From Sphagnum magellanicum (taxonomy: Eukaryota > Streptophyta > Sphagnopsida > Sphagnales > Sphagnaceae), in the NCBI GenBank assembly GCA_021904315.1, contig CM038921.1:10632146-10696145 (forward strand): a stretch of DNA of 64,000 nt. Direction: 5' to 3'. Positions within the stretch are counted from its first letter, which is position 1; each line of letters opens with the position of its first letter. The notes beneath the pieces are model-generated. The model saw only the letters and a list, made by a program, of their open reading frames with translations, ran no database searches and was not told the DNA's origin. Below, in pieces: positions 37,163 to 46,993 of this stretch. The translations under genes were made by a program, and so were the position numbers.

Positions 37163-37915
37163 GATCCTGGGTTCCAATTTTGTTGAAATTGGTGGAAAAA
37201 CTAGTTTGGTCCCCTGTTATTATTAAGGTGTATAATTTTGGCCTGTTTCCTAAGGGAATCTTGGGTTCAAATTTTGTTGAAATTGGTGGAAAAACTAGTT
37301 TGGTCCCCTGTTATTATTAAGGTGTATAATTTTGGCCTGTTTCCTAAGGGAATCCTGGGTTTGAATTGTGTTGAAATTGGTGGAAAAACTAGTTTGGTCC
37401 CCTGTTATTATTAAGGTGTATAATTTTGGCCTGTTTCCTAAGGGAATCTTGGGTTCAAATTTTGTTGAAATTGGTGGAAAAACTAGTTTGGTCCCCTGTT
37501 ATTATTAAGGTGTATAATTTTGGCCTGTTTCATAAGGGAATCCTGGGTTCTAATTGTGTTAAAATTGGTGGAAAAACTAGTTTGGTCCCCTGTTATTATT
37601 AAGGTGTATTATTTTGGCCTGTTTCCTAAGGGAATCTTGGGTTCAAATTTTGTTGAAATTGGCGGAAAATCTAGTTTGGTCCCCTGTTATTATTAAGGTG
37701 TATAATTTTGGCCTGTTTCCTAAGGGAATCCTGGGTTTGAATTGTGTTGAAATTGGTGGAAAAACTAGTTTAGTCCCCTGTTATTGTTAAGGTGTATAAT
37801 TTTGGCCTATCTCCTAAGGGAATCTTGGGTTCAAATTTTGTTGAAATTGGTGGAAAAACTAGTTTGGTCCCCTGTTATTATTAAGGTGTGTAATTTTGAC
37901 CTTATTTCCTAAGGG
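37163..37915. repeat. 94-bp tandem array, eight units, alternating A/B types
   Basis: The anchor tggtcccctg (one copy tagtcccctg) occurs at 37207, 37301, 37395, 37489, 37583, 37677, 37771 and 37865, exactly 94 bp apart each time. Units starting aatcttgggttcaaattttg alternate strictly with units reading aatcctgggttt/cnaattgtg, so the true repeat is a 188-bp dimer. The first unit (from 37163) is the most diverged. The core gttgaaattggtggaaaaac plus tagtttggtccc also occurs singly at 24.98 kb and inverted near 52.45 kb, pointing to a transposable-element origin. Confidence 0.95.
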
Positions 37916-38148
37916 ACGGACTCCAATAAGATTGGTACTGGTGAGGAGGAACTAATGAGCCTGGTTTGAAACAAGCTGGGTTTTTGTCTATTATGGACGT
38001 TTCTTGTCTCTTGAAGATGGAGGAGCTCTGGTGCTGGTTTTGATGATCAGTTTGTACACCGTTTGTCTCTTGGACTAGTTGTTTGGCTCCAGCCTCTTCT
38101 TGAAACACTCTGGTTTTGTTGCAGCCAGCAGGGTGATCATCATCGAGT

Positions 38149-38162
38149 CTCTATATATATTG
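38149..38162 (+). promoter_or_regulatory. candidate TATA box of the CLE gene
   Basis: The sequence ctatatatattgg stands about 375 bp before the CLE start codon. A second candidate, ctatatattaac, lies near 38228. A third TATA-like run at 38508-38515 is too close to the ATG to be the promoter unless the leader is nearly absent. The choice is by position only. Confidence 0.3.
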
Positions 38163-38463
38163 GTATGGTTATAAGATAGATCAAGCTGCTGCAGTACTGG
38201 GAGTAATTGTAGAATTAGCAAGAAGAGACTATATATTAACGTAGGATGAGCTTATGACCTGCAGCTGCAAGAGGATGCCAATGCGAACTTGCTGCTGCTG
38301 CCGATGATGATCTTATGCGGGTTTTGAAAGTGTGGCTCATAATTATGTGTTCACCTAGGAGCCCTTTGGTGGACCGTGGAACTAGTCGAGAATATATCCA
38401 AGCACTTGGGTGTTTTGTGCAGATCAGGTGTAGTAGTGTAGTACTAGTCGTTGTCGAGGCGGC

Positions 38464-38517
38464 ATGAAGATGGAGCAGCGCCCCAGCGACTCCAGTTGCA
38501 TTGCAAGATATATATAG
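38464..38517 (+). promoter_or_regulatory. upstream ORF in the CLE leader, 17 codons
   Basis: ATG at 38464 opens MKMEQRPSDSSCIARYI and stops at TAG 38515-38517, 19 nt before the main ATG. If transcription starts at either upstream TATA candidate, this reading frame would precede the CLE frame in the mRNA and could lower its translation. A shorter upstream frame starts at 38276. Confidence 0.4.
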
Positions 38518-38536
38518 CGGCTCGATCCTCCTCGAC

Positions 38537-39022
38537 ATGATGACATCTGCAGTTCTATTTTTGACACTGTTTCTTATTATAAGTATACACACGATCACCA
38601 GTGTTGTGGCCACGACGCTTGAGCACCAAGCTATCACGCTGGAAGAAGCTGCAGCAGCTCCCAACACTAGTACTCGTAACAGTACTAGTACTACGACAAC
38701 ACGCGAGCGCGTTGCAGCAGCAGAACTGGAGATTATGATGGGCACTAGAGCTGCAGCTCATGGCCGGGATGGTCAACGGCGGCTCCTGCAGCATGTTTTT
38801 GGTCGATCTAGAACAAGTCGTCGGCGGCCATTGAAGCTGGTGCAGAGCATAAGAAGAAGAACAAGAATCGGAAGAAGCAGGCTGCAGCAAGAGCAGCAGC
38901 TTCCAGGCCGCCGGCGACTTGAGGATCACAGTGGCGCAGCCGGCGACAAGAAAGGATTTGGGTCCGTGTTTGGGTCCAATTATCGTTTGATTCCCACTGG
39001 ACCTGACCCTCTCCACAACTGA
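38537..39022 (+). CDS. CLE signalling peptide precursor
   Basis: This single-exon 161-aa frame ends exactly in the CLE dodecapeptide RLIPTGPDPLHN (residues 150-161) directly before the stop. Residues 1-25 (MMTSAVLFLTLFLIISIHTI..VVA) form a signal peptide. Residues 26-149 are a variable, Ala/Thr- then Arg-rich region (RRRPLK, RRRTR, GRRR). CLE precursors are secreted and cut to a 12-13 residue peptide, with the motif's Pro4 and Pro7 hydroxylated and Pro7 often arabinosylated. The peptide is read by CLV1/BAM/PXY-type leucine-rich-repeat receptor kinases to control meristem and cell fate. Arg at position 1 and the LHN end place it with the R-type (CLV3-like) rather than the TDIF-like group. The first in-frame ATG (38537) is chosen because it begins the signal peptide; the frame is open a little further upstream without an ATG. 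An antisense frame (38236-38745) is a shadow. The target receptor and stage are unknown. Confidence 0.9.
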   Translation: MMTSAVLFLTLFLIISIHTITSVVATTLEHQAITLEEAAAAPNTSTRNSTSTTTTRERVAAAELEIMMGTRAAAHGRDGQRRLLQHVFGRSRTSRRRPLKLVQSIRRRTRIGRSRLQQEQQLPGRRRLEDHSGAAGDKKGFGSVFGSNYRLIPTGPDPLHN

Positions 39023-39317
39023 GAATTTTATTTTTATTTTTAAAAATCGTACTTGTAAACCGCAATATATTACATATGCAGGAGGTTTACAAAAATCTTG
39101 CCAACATTTGGTGGTGGTTTCTTTTGTGACCAGCAGCTAGCTGCTCTAATATTAAGTGTTGCAGGAACTTATAAGATCACTAGTGGATCTATTGAATTCA
39201 TAAAATGCAGGTTCACAATTCTGCTAAGATGATCATGATCAGTGTCAGATTACAACTCTGTGTTTTTATTATTGGAGTGATGTATAAAATGTCTTTTGGT
39301 TTTAATAGATTTTGTAC

Positions 39318-39323
39318 AATAAA
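39318..39323 (+). terminator. candidate polyadenylation signal of the CLE gene
   Basis: AATAAA lies 295 nt after the CLE stop codon in AT-rich sequence. This is a plausible 3' UTR length, but the motif alone is weak evidence in such DNA. Confidence 0.3.
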
Positions 39324-39329
39324 TCGCAA

Positions 39330-41120
39330 CCTTGATGCATTGAATATACTCATGGCACAATGATGATCAGCTCATATGATCTCATGATCTTCTTCCCCAT
39401 TTTTTGTTTGTTGCTCTTTTTCATCATTTGGCAATCTGCAGTTTAACTTTATGAGGAGAAACTAGTTGGGTTGCTGCAGGAAATGTGAATCTCTCACATT
39501 ACAAATGAAATTCACCAGGTTTAGTCTAAATCTAGATTAACATACTGGATTAATGGTTGGCGAATTTTTTCTATGGCTTTCTCTGATTGCTTGTTTGTTA
39601 GTTTACTTGCTACCATTGATTTCTTTGATTTTGCTTTTTAATTTTTCAATTACATTTCTTTCTCATTTTTGTTCAAGCACATTGCTCAAGCTTTCAAAGT
39701 TTTTGTTTTTTTTTTTCCCCTTTTTAGACGCTTGTGTAATTTTTTGAGCTTCTTGCATTAACTTTAAGCAAACATTGAGTTGTAAGGTTGTGAAATTTTT
39801 TTCTTGTTGCCTTGTTCATTGGCTATTTATTTTTTTGCTTTTTGTTATAGGGATGGTTGTGGTGATGGCAATCTATTTCTAGTGAATTTTCCTCCTCATT
39901 ACCTTAGCTCATCATCTTCTTGCTCGTCATCTTGCTCCATTTTTGGATGTTCAAAAAATGAATTTTTTGTTTTTTTCTTCTCAAGGAGTCCATTTTTTTT
40001 AGTCTTGCAAATTTTTTGAAAAATAAATTCAAGTTTGAACTTGCAAACATGATTTTTTTTTTCAAAGAGTTCATTATTTGAACTTGCAAAATATAAATAT
40101 TTTATTTTAAAAAATAAAACTTTTCTTGTCAAGGAGTTTGTAGACCAAACAATGGACACCTTGAAAATTCACTAAAATTAAATTAAATAAAATTAGGTCT
40201 CATTTCTTGGATTCACAAAAATGGAGCAAGTGGATGAGCAAGACTTGGATTTTAAAATCAGAGTGAACCAACAACCAGAATGATAGAAGGATGGATGGAT
40301 GAATGGATGGTCGGTGGACAAGAAACACTTTTTCATTGGGTTCCAGTTCTGTAGCTTTAACCACAGTGATTAGTTTAGATTTGGTTGTATCACCCTGGGT
40401 ATGAACAAGCCACAAATTAGCCCTTGCCTATATACTAAACCACCGACCTATCCACAGTCTTATCTTACCTACGGTCTATCTACCCACAGGACTTACCCAT
40501 TACATAAATATCTAGGTTACCATGGTAAAACCTGATGTCAACTCAGTTGGGGCTCATCAACCATGATCAAGTCATAGCGAGCTTTTCCAATGGATGGCTG
40601 GACTTGCTCTGGTCCTAATCGTGTCCGTTGATTAATAACAACAATAGATGGTGGAGATGCATGGCAAGAAGCATACAACAATAGTCTAAAAGAATGCAGA
40701 TAAACCCTAAACCCTAAACCCTAAATACTTACTTACTTACACACCGGGTCGGAGTGACTAGCCTATTGGGAATGGTTTTCAGGAATTGCTCAACTTGTGC
40801 AATCACTTACCTTTCACTTCAAATGTTGCACTTGTTTGTTTGTTGAGCAAACTGAATTCGTTGATTGAGTTGCATTTAAATCTCTCTATCTGAAATGCAA
40901 ACCCTAAAAAGGTGTGCTAGCTACTTACATGCCATCCATAATGCAAGGAAAAAAGGTATGATTACCCTACTCACTCCACTCACCCCTGGTGTCCATCTGC
41001 AGAGTTTTGGTGAACTACAATACCAACAAAGATCAGTATAGCCTAAACCTCCTTTTCTTTTTCCAAAAAACAATATTTTGGCAATCCTCTGGCAACAGAG
41101 GTCAGGATTTTAGAACAAGG
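39330..41120. other. intergenic, no gene recognised
   Basis: T-rich low-complexity text fills 39550-40170. The rest (40200-41100) is ordinary intergenic sequence holding the telomere-like tract given separately. No coding motif was found. Confidence 0.4.
40702..40725 (+). repeat. interstitial telomere-type repeat
   Basis: Three full AAACCCT units plus AAA are present, the complement of the plant TTTAGGG telomere repeat, followed by a short actt run. It may be a double-strand-break repair scar, or simply the telo-box-like motif found in plant DNA; only its sequence is certain. Confidence 0.7.
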
Positions 41121-41124
41121 GGGG

Positions 41125-41397
41125 GTGTGTCAGAGTGTGGCCTTGCCATTTACATTAATAAAGTATATTTAAGGCAAAAGAAGAAGAATTATGGAAACTC
41201 AAATATTTCACCTTGCCAAAATATAATCTTCCCAAAAAAATAAAATCCTCCAAATGAAACCAAAATCTTTCAAGATATTATTAGTATAACTCTATTATAA
41301 CTAATCTCAAGTTTCAACACAAGCCAAAATATATCATGTTTCAAAAATCCTCATATAAAAATAAATAGACCTATTATTATTATTATTATTATTATTT
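41125..41397 (+). mobile_element. GGCCTTGCC-ended MITE family, copy 1 (truncated)
   Basis: It begins gtgtgtcagagtgtggccttgcc and follows copy 2 (51102-51477) closely through ttatggaaactcaaatatttcacc and tcaagtttcaacacaagcc to an ATT microsatellite (41371-41396). It then breaks off before the other end, so it lacks the second inverted terminus. Confidence 0.75.
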
Positions 41398-41401
41398 TGG
41401 C

Positions 41402-42115
41402 CCAAGTTCAATTTTTTTTCTTTTTGCAACGAGCCAATTTGATTGGCCCATCACTCAAAAAAATGAAACCATGCAGGCTCCCCACAATAGAAGGTTCTAT
41501 TTTGAAGTATAGAGTTCCTCCCCTTTGGCCCAGCTACATATATAGGTGAAAGGAGGGTGCATATGGGAGAAAAGTGAGGTGCTATGGAGAACATGTTGGG
41601 GAACACATTGGGAACTTGAACTGAACATAGTGGCAACACATTGGGAACCAGGGAAATTTGGAAAAAAAAAACCCTTTCCCCCCTTCCCCCCTCCCCCCCC
41701 AAAAAAACTTAAAAGGAAAAAAAGCAAAGGCACCTTAAGTGCATGCTTGGGCCTTCCCATTGAGGCCTTGGCTAATACCCCCATTATGAACTGGGGGTAC
41801 TTATTTCTGGGGCACTTATTCTGTTTCATATTAATTAGTTGGGGGTGCCTCACAAGTCCAACTTTTTTTTTTTGGCAATGAGCCAATTTGATTGGCCCAT
41901 CACAAAAAAAAAACGTTGAAACTATGGAGGCTTCCCAAAATAGAAGATTCTATGGAAATATGGAGTGCCTCCCTCTTTGGCCCATCCATATAGGTGAGAA
42001 GGGGAGGACTTTGGGCAAAACATATGGCACTAAAACAAGGTGCTATTGGGAACACCCTTGAGGAACACATTGGGAACCTGATGGGAACCCATTGAAAACT
42101 TGAAGGGAACAAAGG
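41402..42115. repeat. direct duplication of about 250 bp at 449-bp offset
   Basis: The stretch caacgagccaatttgattgg (41426) to the 'cattgggaacc' runs near 41650 is repeated from caatgagccaatttgattgg (41875) to about 42110, with clear divergence. The spacer holds runs of A, C and G. It could be a tandem repeat of 449 bp or a very short LTR-type element; no TG..CA ends or primer site could be shown. Confidence 0.6.
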
Positions 42116-44970
42116 AAAAAATGAAATCTGCTTCAGCTCTCATGTCACACAGATAACTATGGGTAGAAGAAACATGTTTTGATTAATTTGATATTCATAT
42201 TATGTAAGATAAATAGGTCAATAGGCATAGATTTTTTCAATTAGTTTTTATTGAAAATTTGGTGAATTTTTCCCCCAAAAATTAACAAAATTAATTGAAT
42301 TTACAATTTTTTTTAAATCCCCTTTTCTCCCCATAATTATTCAATTCATCTCCAAATCCTTGCATAGTTTGGAAGTTTTTTTTTCAACCCACTAGCTTCA
42401 AGTTTGAAAAAGTTAGACTTCATTTTTTAATGATGGCAAATTTCTCAAAGTTGAAACAATTTCTTTTAAGCTTTGTTTTCTATAGATATTTAGAACATTT
42501 CTAATGTTGTAGGATTAATTACCTTGCTACTTTACAAATGTTGGCATTTTTAGTGGGACTTAAATATTTGGTTATTGCCATACATTGATCACAACCTCAT
42601 CCATCACCTACGAAGCTCCATGTTAAATAATTAATGCAAGAAAAAATCACGCATTAGTTGTGTCTAGTTGCTTCAAATGTCTTTTTGTGATTATTTCTTG
42701 TATCCTTATGTTGATAAGGTTTGTTTGTTTTGTGTTAAGTGATTTTTTGCTAATGTTTGGTTGCAACACATAGATTTAATAACAATGGTGGTTTGGCTCC
42801 AATGACTACTTGCACAAATGCAAGCTGAACTTGTAAATGATTACAACATTAGTTGTTCATGCAAAATTTGTTGGCACAAGTAGAGATTGCACCTAGATGT
42901 TGGCATGGTGGTTCTTTGACAAGATGGCAAGGTAATTTTGATCAAAAGTGAAATGAAGGGCACATGTGAATCTTGAAAAAATATTTTTATTCATCACCAA
43001 TCTATGATCTTAAGTTTTTTTTGCGAAAGATATAGGATGAAGCAATCTTTTTTTTGTACAATCATGAATGTTATTTAGTTCGTGATTCTTATTTTGTGCA
43101 ACTCAAAGGATGTGTGTGTGCACCTAAACCTTTCTACCATCCAAAAATGCACTACAACCTTGAAAATGTTGGCATATGGCATTGCAATAAATGCCACTAA
43201 CAAACAGTGTCATTGGGTCAAAAGCATTACCACTAAATGTTTGAAGCATTTTGTCAAAGCAATCCAAAAGAGTTTTGAAGAGATTTTTGAGGGACAATAC
43301 TTGTGGCAACCATCCAAGGTCAATTTCGAAACATAATGCAAAATCAATGTGGACCAAGGTTTCTCAACAATGTTTGTTTCATTGGATTATATTTAGTAAG
43401 TGTAGTTCATTGACAAAGATAACCAAAAATCAATCATACTATAAGCAATTGCTAATTAATTTTTATGGATATGGCATGTTTATCTTGGTTTTCTTGGAAA
43501 CAATAACGACTTGCATATCATTGATTGATTTCCTTGGTTGTCAATTTATTGCAAGATTTGGGGAAGAACATCATTTATTTTGACATAAGCAATTACAAAA
43601 ATAGCATAAACAACAAATCCGAATTGATTACAATCGCATTTTTATAGTCATGAAAATCACATTTTAACATAATGATCTTTGGGCAATGAGAGGCAACAAC
43701 TTGCTTTGAAATAAACTTTTGAACTTTGTACCAATTTGAATGTTTCAATGCACACCTCATTCTACATTCCAATGTCTATGATTTCAACTCTAAGCATATT
43801 ATTTATCATCTCTTTTACTTGTGTGTTGTCTACAAGTTTGGGAATGGTTGTGCTAGGAGTGAAAAGAGCAATGAAAGGAATAGTTATTACATTGTTCAAT
43901 TGTAGGCACGTTTGGAGTTTCTACAACTCTTCACACCTTTTGCAAGTTGAAATATTCACACACCTCCTTTTAAACAAGTTGGTCATCAAGCATGGTTGAT
44001 TACTCTTCAAGGATGGCAACTTTTCTCAAAGTTGTTGCAATATATTTACAATCATACACACCTTAGACCTCATGGCACAATCTTTCAACGTGATCATCTT
44101 CTTAGTCTCCTTTGTAACTTTGAACTTACGACCTTTTCAATGTGACTGAGTCAAAGTTTTGATTCATCAAATTAGGAAGAATTTCTACTTCACTCATGTC
44201 AAATTATTCTACATTTTTTCATTTCATCTACATGGCATCTTGCACACATCCTTTCTCATGTCCACCCATCTTGACACATTTAGAAATAGCTAGTAGCGTA
44301 TGAAGGTGAATGATTATTGCTTTGGTGTTTATTTTTATAAACCTCCAATGACTTTTGTAATGTGTCTTCCATAGATGTTTAAAGCTTGTTCAAGGTGAAG
44401 ATAAACCCATAGCAACCCTTGAAAATTAGAGACTAATTAGGGTTTAATTACCCCCCATTTTATTTCCAAGTTGCTCATAGGCCTTTTTGCACATGTTGAA
44501 CATCGATTTTTGTTATAGTGTTGTTGCACCCTATCCCAAAATGTTGTTGATTTTTGTTCATTTCCAATCATATGGTCTTACAAAATGTGGAGACATTACT
44601 TGCAAAGTTGGCTAGCTTCTTCAACAACCAAGTCCTTTCCCATTTTCAACTTCCTATTTGTTGTTGCAAAAATTGTAATGCTTGTTGAAAACAACACACC
44701 AAGCTCAAGAGCTTCTAGATATGCTTCAAAGAAGCTTTGTAACACCGTCACTTCTTCCACCTATTAGAAATAGTCAAATGCAAAGCTTGAGAAGCTCTAA
44801 TATCATGCACAAAAGTGACAATGAAAGCACAAATTTCCACTAGGGTTCAAAAACTTTTTAATTCCAAGTGAAGGCGCAAGTGAGATTCACGTTTTCAGGT
44901 TTTTGCTTTTTGTACATTAGTTTACCATTAGAAAGCCATTTCAGGTGCTCTGTGGAGACGCTCTTAAGAG
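42116..44970. other. AT-rich intergenic with an unassigned coding relic
   Basis: Between 43070 and 43190 the frame 'VRDSYFVQLKGCVCAPKPFYHPKMHYNLENVGIWHCNKCH' has protein-like composition with Cys/His pairs. It is quickly closed by stops and is not recognised; it may be a transposon relic. No other coding or structural signal can be supported. Confidence 0.35.
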
Positions 44971-44979
44971 AGTTGACAC

Positions 44980-45253
44980 TAGTGCTGGGTGGTTATTTGA
45001 TTCTGTTTTTTGAAGATTTTAGGAATTTTAGAAAATTGCCAGTTGTGGTTTTTCCAAACTCCTCAAGGAATTGGCGATTTCTAGACAAAGCACAGAAAGA
45101 ATCAATAGTTTTAAGGTTATTTGACTGGTTCATTGAAAACTTAAGAACCACAATAACTTCATCAGAATCAGCTTTTTGAACTTATACAACCAAAGTAATG
45201 AAATCAAAGAACCGTCCCCAGAACCGGCCACTTCTTATACCCACACAACACTG
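44980..45253. mobile_element. hAT-like MITE, CAGTGTTGGG family
   Basis: The left end TAGTGCTGGGTGGTTAT and the right end ATACCCACACAACACTG are inverted. The flanking octamers GTTGACAC (44972-44979) and GTTGATGA (45254-45261) share five of eight bases, weakly supporting an 8-bp duplication. It has the same end type as 30776-31117 and 17326-18180. Confidence 0.6.
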
Positions 45254-45261
45254 GTTGATGA

Positions 45262-46993
45262 GTTTGGTGCAATTTCCAATACCCACCAAAATACCAGTTT
45301 GCACTAAATGCAAGGTTTGATCTTGTGCAATCAGACAGCCACCTCTTGAAACCTTGTGCAAAATTAAGGTTTTGAAGCAACAAATTTTCCGGCAAAGGGC
45401 ACAAGATTACCTTGCATCCTGACATGCTCTTGGTCTGCCAAAGTACCATTCCTTTTGCACTTAAGCATCTAAATTACAACCACAATATACTTCACAAACC
45501 CCAATCTGCATCACCAAGGGAAAAAACAAAAACAGCATACTGCAAAAAGATCACTGATGATGTTGGGATTATCAGCTGTGAATAGACCCAAATCTGCTCA
45601 GGATCTGTTGAAAATTGAAGCTTTGCAGCTGCATTAGGTGTGCTACAGACAGCAAGCTGTATAACTCAATTACTTCTTCAAGCATTTTGCAACTTTGAGC
45701 ATAAGCTTATGTGCTATGCACTGCTTGCTGCTCTTCAGAGTCATGGTTACTGATCATGATGATCATTATGAAGCTCCCATCCTCAATAAGCACAAATACA
45801 CAGTCCAAGTTTATAAAGCACAAATCCACAGTCCAAGTTTATACAGCACAAATCCTAACCTGCTGCACAAAGATTTTACATTTCGTCATGCATCAAAGGT
45901 TTCAGATTCTCTTGCTCCAAGCTTACATTGTCATGTTACACATTGTCACGTTCTTCATTTCAATACTTGGTAGTTTACACAAATTCACACAAATTCAAGT
46001 ACCTTCTTGAGATTGACATGAACTTGTTGAGCTCCTTTGCAATTCATCTTGGATGATCTTCATCACAGCTGAACCTCATTTGTTGCTGATTGAAATCTGG
46101 AGAGTCCCATCGATACACACTAAAAGGAAGGCTCAGAAAGCAAAGAGATAACCCTATGTGAGAAACAAAACTCTGGCCTCCATCAATGTCTTTGTCAAGA
46201 TATCTTCAATCAGAGATGAGCACTTTGATCTATATGTAATCTAGCTCACAACCATTTCTGTAAATCAGCATTTCATCCTTCAAGAATGGATGCACTTCTG
46301 CTGTTCTAGCTCCTGTTATAGACAAGACCTCCTGCACAAAGGTTTCTTTACACATATTTGCTACCAACATCCCTCTACTTGGTATTATCACGAGGCAAGT
46401 GCAATGTGTTTCCAGCATTCAGTATCTACCCGCCACAGGGACATCTCTAGAAAAAAAGACACTCCCTGCCGCTGGTGACAACTAGTAGTCAAGATTGTGT
46501 CACATTACCAGTAGCTTGATTACTCATCTATCCAGCTCCATCTTCACCACAATCTAGCTCTTTACAAAACAAAATATGTCGATGTTCAAAGTCTAACAAC
46601 CTGTGGGTACCACACTTGGTCCACCATAATAAAACACCAATGAGAAGAACATGATTAAATCAGCTTGTGACTAGTTTTCCCTAACCCGCTTTGACTGATC
46701 TCCAGGGTCCCTTAATATTCACAACAACATCCAGACAAAGTCCTTTCTTTGCAGATAAATACAACCTACAACCAGGAACCAGTAGGGATACAAGTTGTTT
46801 TACAAAAAATCTCCAATCTGTGCCATGAGCAGCACTAAATAGGAGCCAGCTGTGACATTCCATTCAGTTCAGGGGATCTGAGGATGCAATAGAGTACTTG
46901 TAATGTGACAATCGAAAGATTTTTTTCCTTCCCAAGCAGTGCAGGAATTCCATGATAAAACCTTTCATCAGGGACTCCCTAGAAATAAACACA
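45262..46993. other. intergenic and probable 3' UTR of the PP2C gene
   Basis: This region is less AT-rich than the sequence to the left. The part adjoining the PP2C stop (roughly 46500-46993) is probably its 3' untranslated region, judged by position and the lack of repeats. No separate gene is recognised; the frames here are short and motif-free. Confidence 0.35.

Noticed and set aside
38236-38745. 169-aa antisense open frame over the CLE gene
   Set aside because: It is low-complexity Ser/Ala/Val sequence lying opposite the CLE precursor; the plus strand has a signal peptide and a terminal CLE motif, so the antisense frame is a shadow.
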